From Clostridia bacterium (GTDB lineage: Bacteria > Bacillota > Clostridia > Christensenellales > Pumilibacteraceae), in the NCBI GenBank assembly GCA_022793815.1, contig JAAWDP010000002.1, forward strand, positions 1 through 64,000: a stretch of DNA of 64,000 bases, given 5' to 3'. The number at the start of each line of letters is the position of its first letter. The stretch's first letter is position 1. This document shows, one piece after another, positions 1 to 7,907 of the stretch. Both the position numbers and the translations under genes were made by a program. The notes under the pieces are model-generated. The model did no database searches. It was not told the origin of the DNA and saw nothing but the letters and a program-made list of their open reading frames with translations.

Positions 1-63
1 CTTATCAAAAGCGTCGTTATAGACGGCGACAATATCGTAATAAACCTCAAACTAAAAAAATGA
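1..63 (+). CDS. C-terminal tail of a gene entering from the left edge (possibly a recombinase)
   Basis: Frame 1 is open from the first base and ends at a TGA at 61-63, giving a 20-residue tail rich in Val, Ile, Asp and Lys (SVVIDGDNIVINLKLKK). Such short beta-strand endings with a Lys-rich tip resemble the C-termini of large serine recombinases, but 20 residues are far too few to assign a family. The reading frame is real in the sense that it is open to the edge. The next gene starts without its N-terminal half only 40-60 bases later, which is what first suggested that this tail belongs to an inserted element. It could equally be any neighbouring gene. Confidence 0.4.
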   Translation, partial: LIKSVVIDGDNIVINLKLKK

Positions 64-101
64 CCCCAATATAAGCCAAATAAAGCCCGTCGGCATACAA
101 T

Positions 102-857
102 ATGTTGTACTGGTTGTGGCGTCTTTTTGAAGTAACGCTTTACTGTCACGTCGAGGGACAGAAGAATTATCCTATTGTCTTCGGGCAGCTGACCAACAAG
201 GACGGCTCCATGCTGGTGGGAAGAGAGCCCGAACCCGATTTCAAGTGGGAGAATCTGCGCGGCAAACACGTGCTTGCGGGACGTCCCGGAGGAGTGCCCG
301 CAATGATGCTGCAATATATCTGCAACAGCGCGGGTTTGACGGACTCCGACGTCAATCTCGACACTTCCGTGGAATTCAATGCCATGGTGGGCACATTCGA
401 CGCGGATAAGCAATACGACTACTGCACTATGTTCGAGCCGACCGCTTCGGACTTTGTGGCGGCGGGAAAAGGTCACATAGTAGCCTCGGTAGGCGCAGCG
501 GGCGGCGAAGTTCCGTACACGGTTTTCGCTGCTTCGAAGAGTTATCTCGAAAACAAACGCGACGTTGCCGAGGCATTTTTGCGCGCGGTTTTCAAGGGCT
601 ATAAATATCTTACCGAACACACGCCGGAAGATGTGGCGAAAAAACTGACTGCTTCGTTTATCGAAACGAGCGAAGCGTCCATTGCCGCCGCATTAAAAAA
701 CTATCTCGAAATAGATGCGTTTGCACGCACGCCCATACTCAAAGAAAAGGACTTCGAACACTTCATGGACATAATGGAGAACGCAGGCACTCTGGCAAGC
801 CGCGTGTCCTTCTCGAAAGCGGTTGACAACAGCATTGCCGCAAAGGTGGCGGCATAA
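102..857 (+). CDS. 5'-truncated NMT1/THI5-like ABC transporter substrate-binding protein
   Basis: The 251-residue product matches the C-terminal two thirds of periplasmic-binding-protein-like NMT1/THI5 family proteins (nitrate, sulfonate, taurine or pyrimidine-precursor binders). Recognisable blocks are KNYPIVFGQLTNKDGS, GRPGGVPAMMLQYI, the DYCTMFEPTASDF hinge block and GEVPYTVFAASKSYLE. Family members start with a lipoprotein signal and about 100 further residues, all missing here. Homology seems to begin around residues 8-12, and no ribosome binding site precedes the ATG at 102. I infer that the gene has lost its 5' end, or that it continues on the far side of an inserted element outside the window. 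The ATPase gene follows 38 bases downstream, so the remnant is still at the head of its transporter operon. If translated, the protein would have no export signal and could not work as an extracellular receptor. Confidence 0.75.
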   Translation: MLYWLWRLFEVTLYCHVEGQKNYPIVFGQLTNKDGSMLVGREPEPDFKWENLRGKHVLAGRPGGVPAMMLQYICNSAGLTDSDVNLDTSVEFNAMVGTFDADKQYDYCTMFEPTASDFVAAGKGHIVASVGAAGGEVPYTVFAASKSYLENKRDVAEAFLRAVFKGYKYLTEHTPEDVAKKLTASFIETSEASIAAALKNYLEIDAFARTPILKEKDFEHFMDIMENAGTLASRVSFSKAVDNSIAAKVAA

Positions 858-895
858 CTTCCGCTCCGAAAAAAACAAACATAAGAGGTGTTGCA

Positions 896-1660
896 ATGGA
901 AATACTTTCATTCGAGAACGTGAGCCTGACCTATCAGACCCCGAAAAGCCAGACCGACGCATTGAAGAATCTTTCTTTTACCGTAAACGAGGGCGAATTC
1001 GTCGCGCTTGTCGGTCCGTCGGGCTGCGGCAAAACCACAGTGCTGTCGCTTGTGTCCGGACTTATGCCGCCCACCTCGGGCAGCGTAAACGTGGACGGCG
1101 CGGCGGTGGACGCAAAAAAAGGTTATGTGGGTTATATGCTGCAAAAAGACAATCTGTTCGAGTGGCGCACGATACTCAAAAATGTACTGTTGGGCCCAGA
1201 AGTACAAAAGAAACTCTCTCCCGATACCGTAGCGTATGCGCACTCGCTGCTTGACAAATACGGTTTGAAGGATTTCAAAAACAGTTATCCGAACATGCTG
1301 TCGGGCGGTATGCGCCAGCGCGTCGCGCTGATACGCACGCTTGTCACCAAGCCGAAACTGCTGCTGCTGGACGAACCGTTTTCGGCGCTGGACTTTCAGA
1401 CAAGACTGAGCGTATGCGACGACGTTTACGCGATAATCAAACAGGAAAAAAAGACCGCTTTGCTTGTCACTCACGACATATCGGAAGCGGTGTCGGTTGC
1501 CGACCGTATAATCGTGCTTACACCGCGTCCCGCATGCGTAAAGAGTATATTCACTCCGAATCTCGATGCGGATACGCCGTTCAAGCGCAGAGCCGACCCG
1601 CAGTTTTCGAAATGGTTCGACACCGTTTGGAAGGAGGTCTGTAATGAAAACGAAAGATAA
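896..1660 (+). CDS. ABC transporter ATP-binding protein, nitrate/sulfonate/taurine type
   Basis: A 254-residue single ABC ATPase of the SsuB/TauB/ThiZ group that powers import through the permease encoded next. Walker A is GPSGCGKT (about residues 40-47), the signature is LSGGMRQR, Walker B is LLLLDEPFSALD, and the switch His follows in LLVTHDISEAV. The start is supported by AAGAGGTG seven bases before the ATG. Its last 17 bases overlap the start of the permease gene, so the two are translationally coupled. The substrate cannot be told from the ATPase; candidates for this family are aliphatic sulfonates, taurine, nitrate or a thiamin pyrimidine precursor. Confidence 0.92.
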   Translation: MEILSFENVSLTYQTPKSQTDALKNLSFTVNEGEFVALVGPSGCGKTTVLSLVSGLMPPTSGSVNVDGAAVDAKKGYVGYMLQKDNLFEWRTILKNVLLGPEVQKKLSPDTVAYAHSLLDKYGLKDFKNSYPNMLSGGMRQRVALIRTLVTKPKLLLLDEPFSALDFQTRLSVCDDVYAIIKQEKKTALLVTHDISEAVSVADRIIVLTPRPACVKSIFTPNLDADTPFKRRADPQFSKWFDTVWKEVCNENER

Positions 1661-2465
1661 AAAAATAAAAGCCGACGCTCTTCCCCTCGCCCGCCGCAAA
1701 TATCTGGCGGCGAAACGCCGCGACAGAATAAAGGTGGCAATCTTGCAGGTTTCCCTGCTCGTGGTGTTAATCGGGCTTTGGCAGCTGTGCGCGTCGGTTG
1801 GAATAATAGACGACTTTATAACCAGCTCGCCCGTGCGTATCGTTAAAACACTGGCAAGTCTGTTTACGCAGGACCTTATGAAGCATGTGGGTATAACCCT
1901 GCTGGAATGCATAGTCGGGTTTGCGGTGAGCGGACTGCTGGGATTTGCGATAGCCGTAGGGCTGTGGGCGAGCGATACCGCCAGACGTGTTTTGGAACCC
2001 TATATAGTTACGCTGAACTCTCTGCCCAAAATCGCGCTGGGTCCCATTATAATCGTGTGGATGGGCGCGGGCATGAAATCGATTGTCACGATGACCGTGC
2101 TTATATGCGTGGTCGTTACGGTGATAAACGTGCTTGCGGGATTCACCGCTTGCGACGAAGGCAAGATTCTTCTTATGCGCTCCATGGGCGCAAACAAAAT
2201 GCAGATATTTTTCAAACTCGTCCTGCCCCAGTCGCTTCCCTCGCTGATTTCGACGTTGAAAATCAACGTCGGGCTTGCCTGGGTCGGCACGATAATGGGC
2301 GAATATCTCGTATCGAGCGCGGGACTCGGGTATCTGATAATCTACGGCGGTCAGGTGTTCAAACTCGACCTCGTAATGACTTCGACGGTCATACTGTGCG
2401 TGCTTGCCGCGCTCATGTATCTCGCCGTCGCTTTAATCGAAAAGCGTGTTTCTTCCCGCCGCTGA
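1644..2465 (+). CDS. ABC transporter permease, nitrate/sulfonate/taurine type
   Basis: A 273-residue BPD-type inner-membrane permease with about six membrane segments. The conserved cytoplasmic EAA-like loop is near residues 185-205 (LLMRSMGANKMQIFFKLVLP), where the ATPase docks. The ATG at 1644 was chosen because a perfect AAGGAGG lies at 1631-1637. A longer open frame upstream would run through the ATPase gene and has no such site. The reading frame continues past the end of the convergent YkvI-type gene: the two stop codons lie inside each other's coding sequence, a 53-bp tail-to-tail overlap. With the truncated binding protein and ATPase it forms a three-gene importer operon. Confidence 0.92.
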   Translation: MKTKDKKIKADALPLARRKYLAAKRRDRIKVAILQVSLLVVLIGLWQLCASVGIIDDFITSSPVRIVKTLASLFTQDLMKHVGITLLECIVGFAVSGLLGFAIAVGLWASDTARRVLEPYIVTLNSLPKIALGPIIIVWMGAGMKSIVTMTVLICVVVTVINVLAGFTACDEGKILLMRSMGANKMQIFFKLVLPQSLPSLISTLKINVGLAWVGTIMGEYLVSSAGLGYLIIYGGQVFKLDLVMTSTVILCVLAALMYLAVALIEKRVSSRR

Positions 2466-3468
2466 GTTTTGCCTTGCCGCGCCTTGCACAGCGCACGGCG
2501 GTAACGGCGTTGGCGGCGATATACACCACCCCTATCACCCCTATCACAGGATACAGGAAAGACACCACGCGCTCGAACCCGAGCAGTGACAGCGCAAGTC
2601 CGATAATAAGCACGACAGCCGCCGCGCTCCCGCGTTTTTTCGTGAGAGTCGCGGCGTAGTCGGTTAGGCAGTTCATTGCCGTGAGCAGCGTCGTGAATAT
2701 CGACGCGGACAGCGCGACCACCATGCCTATATGCAGCGCGGGATGTATTTCGCGCGCCATTTCCAACGTGGGCAGCGCGCCGGAAAACTTCGCGGTGGAA
2801 TTGAGCGCAAAGATTATTACGCTCATAAGCACGCCTATGACGGCGGAGGCTATCGCGGAAGAAAGCACTGTTTCGGACGGCTTCAAATCGTGCACGGAAG
2901 TCAGCGCTCCTGCGGCGAGTATCAGGTTCATGGATACGTATAAAACGGCGGCTATCGGAGATATGCGGAGAATTTCGCAGTCGAGGAAGGACTTGTTTAT
3001 ACTGCCTGCGCACACTGCGACAAGCAGGACGATTACGGCAGGCAGAATAAGCGCATTCACCTTTATTATACCGCCTATGCCGCGCGTGACTATTATTGCG
3101 GCGAGTATGCCGAACACGACGGACAGCATGGGAAAACCCATCAAATCACGGCTCAGAGAATCGAATGCCGCAAGCATGCCCGCAAGCACTATAAAGGCGT
3201 TTATAAGCAGAAAGAAGTCGAATGCACGGGCGAACTTTCCGCAGCAAAGGCGGTTGAGCGCCGTTATGTCCTTCGGCTTGAAACGCGAGCCGAGATACAA
3301 AAAAAGCAAACAGCCGCCGAAAATCAGAGGAAGGCAGAGCAGCGCGGCAAACGGCGAAATTCCGAGGTTTCCGAAAAACGAAACGATTTCCGCGCCCGAC
3401 GCGAACCCCGCCCCTATTACCGTGCCTACCGCGAGCATGGCTATGGAAAAACACCGCTTGACTCTCAT
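2413..3468 (-). CDS. YkvI-type membrane transporter (APC superfamily fold)
   Basis: A 351-residue protein with about ten hydrophobic segments. The first segment has the signature VGTVIGAGFASGAEI, typical of YkvI-like and other APC-superfamily permeases, where the broken helix with its GAGFASG turn forms the substrate site. Length agrees with YkvI-like proteins. The C-terminus is short and strongly basic (Lys/Arg-rich), and its codons overlap the end of the ABC permease on the other strand. No good ribosome binding site is seen before the ATG at 3468; a second Met lies at residue 11. The substrate is unknown; amino acids or similar small amines are usual for the superfamily, but that is only an inference. 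Confidence 0.8.
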   Translation of the reverse strand: MRVKRCFSIAMLAVGTVIGAGFASGAEIVSFFGNLGISPFAALLCLPLIFGGCLLFLYLGSRFKPKDITALNRLCCGKFARAFDFFLLINAFIVLAGMLAAFDSLSRDLMGFPMLSVVFGILAAIIVTRGIGGIIKVNALILPAVIVLLVAVCAGSINKSFLDCEILRISPIAAVLYVSMNLILAAGALTSVHDLKPSETVLSSAIASAVIGVLMSVIIFALNSTAKFSGALPTLEMAREIHPALHIGMVVALSASIFTTLLTAMNCLTDYAATLTKKRGSAAAVVLIIGLALSLLGFERVVSFLYPVIGVIGVVYIAANAVTAVRCARRGKAKLSGGKKHAFRLKRRRDT

Positions 3469-3555
3469 AATACAAAGTGTATTCGAGCCGAGCGGTGAAT
3501 ATGATTTTTATTTATATGTTGCGATTGCCTTGTTTCGGCTTATTCGTATCGACGG

Positions 3556-4398
3556 TTATTTTTTCAAGAGATGATAGGTTTCGTCGTCGGAAAAATCGCG
3601 TGCAGAGTCGTCGACCACGCCGCCGAGCCGCTCTATTGCGTTTTTGACCTCTATATAATCGGCGTAGTCGCATGTATCGAGCGCGCGGTAAAGCACGCCC
3701 GCCGCGCGTTCGTCGCCGTACATGCCGAGGTACTGGGCATAAAGCGGAATATTTTCGCCGCTTGCAAACAGTTCGGTAAGCAGTTTGAACGTGCGTTCGT
3801 CTTTATCCGCCGCGACGAGTATTTCGGCAATTACGGTTTTAAGCCCGACGCTCGCGTCTTTAAGCGCGGCGAAAAGTTCTTCCTTGACCGCGCCGGCTCT
3901 TTTTTTCAAAGCCTCGACCGCACATTCGCGCAGCTCCTCGTCCGCGGTTTCGTCCTTTATCCACTGCAAACATCTGCCGACGGGAACATTTGCGCCGCCT
4001 GCCTCTTCGAGCAGGCTCATACATATAAGGCAGAGCTTCACGCTTGACGACGGTTTTTCCGCAAGCGCAGCCAAAAGCGGCTCGCACTCGGGAGTTTCGG
4101 CTATCTTATCGAGCAGCAGCGAACACGGATTGCAGTCGGCGCCTGCCGTGCCGACCAAAATGGCGACCAGCCTGTCGGGGTCTTCTATTGAGTCGAAAAA
4201 TGCGCGCGGCGCGATTCCGCCGAGTTTGCGCGACGGAGAGCTTGCCCACTGTTCGTAAACGTCGGGCATAGCCTCTTCCATTTCTTCGTCGCTTTCGTAT
4301 TCGCCGCCGTGTTCTTTGAACCACTCCATTGCGTAGTCCTCGAACATTCTGTCGAAATCGATAACGCCGACATCTTGTTTTTCGTTTAACCGCGTCAT
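3556..4398 (-). CDS. HEAT-like alpha-helical repeat protein, function unknown
   Basis: A 280-residue acidic, Ala/Leu-rich protein with no signal peptide or membrane segment. From about residue 65 the sequence is a run of short amphipathic helices (for example SLLLDKIAETPECEPLLAALA and ECAVEALKKRAG) that reads like degenerate HEAT repeats, a scaffold for protein contacts. It starts 4 bases after the TPR gene stop and has a good AGGAGAAT before its ATG, so it is co-expressed with that gene. Two adjacent repeat-scaffold proteins suggest they may bind each other or a common partner. No catalytic motif is visible, and I do not recognise a named family. Confidence 0.75.
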   Translation of the reverse strand: MTRLNEKQDVGVIDFDRMFEDYAMEWFKEHGGEYESDEEMEEAMPDVYEQWASSPSRKLGGIAPRAFFDSIEDPDRLVAILVGTAGADCNPCSLLLDKIAETPECEPLLAALAEKPSSSVKLCLICMSLLEEAGGANVPVGRCLQWIKDETADEELRECAVEALKKRAGAVKEELFAALKDASVGLKTVIAEILVAADKDERTFKLLTELFASGENIPLYAQYLGMYGDERAAGVLYRALDTCDYADYIEVKNAIERLGGVVDDSARDFSDDETYHLLKK

Positions 4399-4402
4399 TT
4401 TT

Positions 4403-6139
4403 TTATTCTCCTCTTTTTATCAGTCGTCTTAACATAAAGTCTTTTGCCCGCGGACGGCGTATGCCTGCATCCGTAAATTCGGGCGATTCGACATAGCTTT
4501 CGAATTTGTTTTTATTGCAGCCGAACAGTTTGACACAGTCGGGTTTCGTCATATTGGTGCGCGATACGTTGGAGCGGTAGCAGATTGCGGCGGCGACAGC
4601 CGGAACATCCAATCCGTCCTCGTCCTCTTCGCCGAGTTTCTCGACATCGGCGCACAGCATTTCCATGACGTCCGCGAGGTCCGAGGCAAACCCCTCGCAA
4701 TAGAACGCGAGCATTACGAAAGCGTAGCGGTGCACGTCGCGCGCATAGTCGCCCGTCGTGCGCGTAGGGTCGAATTCGAGTACACGATACAAATCACCGG
4801 TGGTAACGGCAATCGAGTACGGCTCTTCCACGGTCAGAAGTTCGAGAAGAATCTCTTTTTTGGCTTCTTCCTCCGCGCGCGGGTCTATGAGAAACTGCTG
4901 CAACATATCCAGAAAATAGTCGCTTCGGGCAAGGAACGCGCCTATTTCTCCCTGCAAATCGCATATTCCTTCCTGAAACAGCCATTTCAGATTTTCGGCG
5001 AAATTACGGTTTTTCTTTGCTTCCTTTTCCACCTTGTCTATGGTGGAAAGACGGGTTACGAGGCAGTCTATCGCGTCCTCGCGGCGAAGCGCCTCGAGCT
5101 CGGGAACGGTTTCGAGCATGTCGAAACCTTTTTCTCCACGCAGTACGCTGTCGAAATAGTATTCCACCGCCTTGTCGTCGGGATAGAGCCGACGCAATTT
5201 GACGAGTTCCAGTCTTGATTTTTCCGTTTCGCCGAGGTTGGCATAGTTGAGCGCGCTTGCGAGCAGGAGCTTTCTGTCCCAGGGGATATATTCCAAAGTG
5301 CGGTCTATAAACTTTCTCGCCTTGTCGTGGCTGCCGTTTTTCCACGCCACTTCCGCGGCAATTTCCAAATCGTCGCAGGCGAAACGCGAAGTATCCGTGA
5401 CTTTTTCGAACATTTCCTTGCTTCTCTTTTTTTCGCCTATTTCACGGTAGGCTTTGGCTCCGACGATTAGCGCAACGTCCTCGTTTACGCCTGCCTTTAT
5501 AAGACTGTCCGCCGTTGCCGCGGCGATTTCGTACTGTCCCCTTTCGGCGTCTATCTTCATCATCATGGTGCGCGCATTGTAATAGTTGGGGTCGTTTTCC
5601 TCTATTGCGGCAAAAACCGAATATGCTATCATGAGCGCGTTTTCGCGCATGAATCTCTTGCCGCGGTCGTAGCGCATGGCATCGTTGGCACTCTCTTTGA
5701 GCCGGCTTCCGCGCATTACGCGCCCCGACATTTCGTCGTCGAGCTCTTCGCAGAACTCGGTAAGACAGGTTATGTCCTCCACTTCCTCTTCGGTCATTAT
5801 GCCCTTGTTTCTGCCGAGCGTGAAATAGTATACAGCGGTGTCGCGCAGTTCGAAACCGAGTTCGCAGTATTCCTTTACCAGTCCCTCGTAGGCGGCTTCG
5901 CACTCGTGATTTACGTGCAGAGCGCGGATGTACCACACGATTGCTTCCATGGTGTCGCCGGTGGCGTGGTAGACCGACGCAAGGCGCGTCATGGCGCCGT
6001 CCACGCCTTTTCCGCCCTTTTGCACCGCGCGGTAGTAAAAATCCGCCGCGCTGTCGAATTTGCCTTCATTCATCAAACGGTCGCCGACGCCGATTAAAAG
6101 CGGCGCCGAATCCGTAAATTTCAAAATCTTATCTGCCAT
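4403..6139 (-). CDS. Tetratricopeptide-repeat protein
   Basis: A 578-residue cytoplasmic protein. Residues 12-110 contain clear TPR units (GDRLMNEGKFDSAADFYYRA, then ASVYHATGDTMEAIVWYIRA), and further degenerate helical repeats continue through about residue 330, with PWDRKLLLASALNYANLGE as another good copy. The C-terminal 230 residues are helical but not obviously repetitive. It lies in the middle of a minus-strand operon, 2 bases after the methyltransferase gene and 4 bases before the HEAT-like gene. No enzymatic domain is visible. It probably acts as a scaffold, and its biological role is unknown. Confidence 0.8.
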   Translation of the reverse strand: MADKILKFTDSAPLLIGVGDRLMNEGKFDSAADFYYRAVQKGGKGVDGAMTRLASVYHATGDTMEAIVWYIRALHVNHECEAAYEGLVKEYCELGFELRDTAVYYFTLGRNKGIMTEEEVEDITCLTEFCEELDDEMSGRVMRGSRLKESANDAMRYDRGKRFMRENALMIAYSVFAAIEENDPNYYNARTMMMKIDAERGQYEIAAATADSLIKAGVNEDVALIVGAKAYREIGEKKRSKEMFEKVTDTSRFACDDLEIAAEVAWKNGSHDKARKFIDRTLEYIPWDRKLLLASALNYANLGETEKSRLELVKLRRLYPDDKAVEYYFDSVLRGEKGFDMLETVPELEALRREDAIDCLVTRLSTIDKVEKEAKKNRNFAENLKWLFQEGICDLQGEIGAFLARSDYFLDMLQQFLIDPRAEEEAKKEILLELLTVEEPYSIAVTTGDLYRVLEFDPTRTTGDYARDVHRYAFVMLAFYCEGFASDLADVMEMLCADVEKLGEEDEDGLDVPAVAAAICYRSNVSRTNMTKPDCVKLFGCNKNKFESYVESPEFTDAGIRRPRAKDFMLRRLIKRGE

Positions 6140-6141
6140 AA

Positions 6142-6861
6142 TTACTCCCTTTTACCGCACACGAAATGTACTCTTTGCGAAGCCGCCGACGGCGCACGGT
6201 GCGTCAAGTTTCCGTATACTCGGGTTTTGAACCCGCAAGATGCAAGTATTTCCTTTATCTTATCCGTTTTGTGTATGTACTGACGTTGGTTCTCTTCGCT
6301 CAACCTATACAGCCCGTCCTGTTTCGTAAAAAATCTGAGCCGCATTTCCACGCTTTCTCCGCGCGTTACGGGCGAATTCTCCCACACGCAGACCGTGCCG
6401 CCGTCGCTTTCGAGAACGAACGTATGCGACGCTATTTCGCTGCGCAGTTTATACTCGGAACTTATATCGAACACGAATACGCCGCCCTTTGCGAGGTTTG
6501 CCGCCGTCGCTTTGAAGAACGGGGTCGGGTCTTTCATATAATTGACGACGTCGTTCATGGCGATGACGAAATCGACGGGTTTCGCGAGCGTAAATTTTTC
6601 CGCTCTGCCGAAAACGAACTTGGGCTTTACGCCGAAACCCAGCGCACGCTCTACGGCTTTGGACAGCATTTTTTCGCTTGAATCGACGCCGGTCATATCG
6701 TAACCGCGGCGGACGAATTCCGTCGTGAAGATACCGCTTCCGCACCCGACGTCCAACCCTTTGCGCATGCCTTTTACGAAACCTTCCGCATAATCGAACC
6801 AACGCTTGTAATACGACGGGTCAATCAAGCCGTCGTAAGCGTCCGCAAGAGCGTCATACAC
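6142..6861 (-). CDS. Class I SAM-dependent methyltransferase
   Basis: A 239-residue methyltransferase with the Rossmann motif I GLDVGCGSGIFTTEF, motif II acidic turn TGVDSSEKML and a motif IV block DFVIAMNDVVNYM, which resembles ubiquinone/menaquinone or small-molecule methyltransferases of the UbiE/Methyltransf_25 type. I prefer a GTG start at 6861, because GGGAG lies 9 bases before it and its codon overlaps the stop of the upstream gene as GTGTATGA. An in-frame ATG at 6903 would add 14 residues but has no ribosome binding site. The substrate is unknown. It is in an operon with the DUF624-like, TPR and HEAT-like genes. Confidence 0.82.
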   Translation of the reverse strand: MYDALADAYDGLIDPSYYKRWFDYAEGFVKGMRKGLDVGCGSGIFTTEFVRRGYDMTGVDSSEKMLSKAVERALGFGVKPKFVFGRAEKFTLAKPVDFVIAMNDVVNYMKDPTPFFKATAANLAKGGVFVFDISSEYKLRSEIASHTFVLESDGGTVCVWENSPVTRGESVEMRLRFFTKQDGLYRLSEENQRQYIHKTDKIKEILASCGFKTRVYGNLTHRAPSAASQRVHFVCGKRE

Positions 6862-7861
6862 CGCCGTCTTCTCCCTGCTCGGTTTGCCGAGCGTTTTCCT
6901 CATTCCGTTTCAACGACGCCTGCATGCGTTTGCGCTGTTTGCGGCTGAGTCCGTCGCCCTTGGGCTTGGCTTCCGCCTCGGCAAGCGGTTCCAAATACCG
7001 CACGAACGCCCACCTTCCGTATACGGAAAGCGCGAGGACGACAGAGGATATGCCGACGAGAATAAAGAAAACCAGTACGAACGAAAGTATGAAACCGCTT
7101 GTAAACGCAATGAGCAGGAACGGAATACAGCAAAGCGCAAGCACGAGCGTGCTGCGGTGAATAAGCGCCGTTCCGAGCAGCGCCGTATTTTTGAGCACCG
7201 CCTTGGCTTTTATTTTCTCATAGGCGCCGTATTGCGTCATTACGAACAGCGCGATTACGAGCGAAACGAACAGAAGCAGCGCCGACAGCACGGTGAACGT
7301 GATTTTGAGCGGACGCGCAAAACCGATTCCGACTTTAAGCGACGATGCATTGTAGACGAGAGAAAACATCGTAAGAGCGACGGGCACGCTTACGAGCAAA
7401 AACGGCAGCCAGCAATGCGCTATGCCTTTGAAAAAGGATTTAACGGTGGCTTTTTCGCCCTTCACAAGAAGAGAGAGCGACGTAAACGCGCCACCGAGTC
7501 CTATAAAACCGAGCATTATCATGGGTATCATGAACATCCAGCGTCTTACCGCGGACGCGAAAGCGCGGTTGAGTCCGAACTCGACTGCGTTTGCAACGAC
7601 GGGCAAGCCTATGCCTATATTGGCGGAATACGGCAGCATTGCGCCGTCCGCGCTTGACATATAAGAAATCACGACGTTCCATACAACCATGGGCAGGAAA
7701 AACAGCAGTGTCAGCAGGTTTATCTTGACCACGCTCCAACCTCCGCCCGTAAGCAGTTTCCACCAACGTGAAAACGCACCGCCCCGTTCATTTGCCGAAG
7801 CGGAACCGGGTGCTGTTACGGTCACTCCGTCCGTTTGAAGTTTATTAAGTAATTTTGCCAT
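6854..7861 (-). CDS. DUF624/YesL-like integral membrane protein
   Basis: A 335-residue protein. After a 30-residue cytoplasmic start comes FSRWWKLLTGGGWSVVKINL, then a run of about six membrane helices, and a Lys/Arg/Glu-rich cytoplasmic tail of about 45 residues with a KQRKRMQ cluster. The W-K-x-x-x-G-G-W-x-x-x-K-x-N pattern before the first helix is typical of the DUF624 (YesL) family, whose function is not established. The gene ends inside the start of the methyltransferase gene (8-base overlap) and begins 46 bases after the amidohydrolase, so it belongs to that operon. Confidence 0.75.
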   Translation of the reverse strand: MAKLLNKLQTDGVTVTAPGSASANERGGAFSRWWKLLTGGGWSVVKINLLTLLFFLPMVVWNVVISYMSSADGAMLPYSANIGIGLPVVANAVEFGLNRAFASAVRRWMFMIPMIMLGFIGLGGAFTSLSLLVKGEKATVKSFFKGIAHCWLPFLLVSVPVALTMFSLVYNASSLKVGIGFARPLKITFTVLSALLLFVSLVIALFVMTQYGAYEKIKAKAVLKNTALLGTALIHRSTLVLALCCIPFLLIAFTSGFILSFVLVFFILVGISSVVLALSVYGRWAFVRYLEPLAEAEAKPKGDGLSRKQRKRMQASLKRNEENARQTEQGEDGGV

Positions 7862-7907
7862 TTGACTCCCTATGAACGCTTCCGCCGAAAACGGTTTAAG
7901 CGTCGAA

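Noticed and set aside
6862..6903. ATG at 6903 as start of the methyltransferase
   Set aside because: No ribosome binding site precedes it, and it lies inside the upstream gene. The GTG at 6861 has GGGAG at good spacing. It remains a possible alternative.
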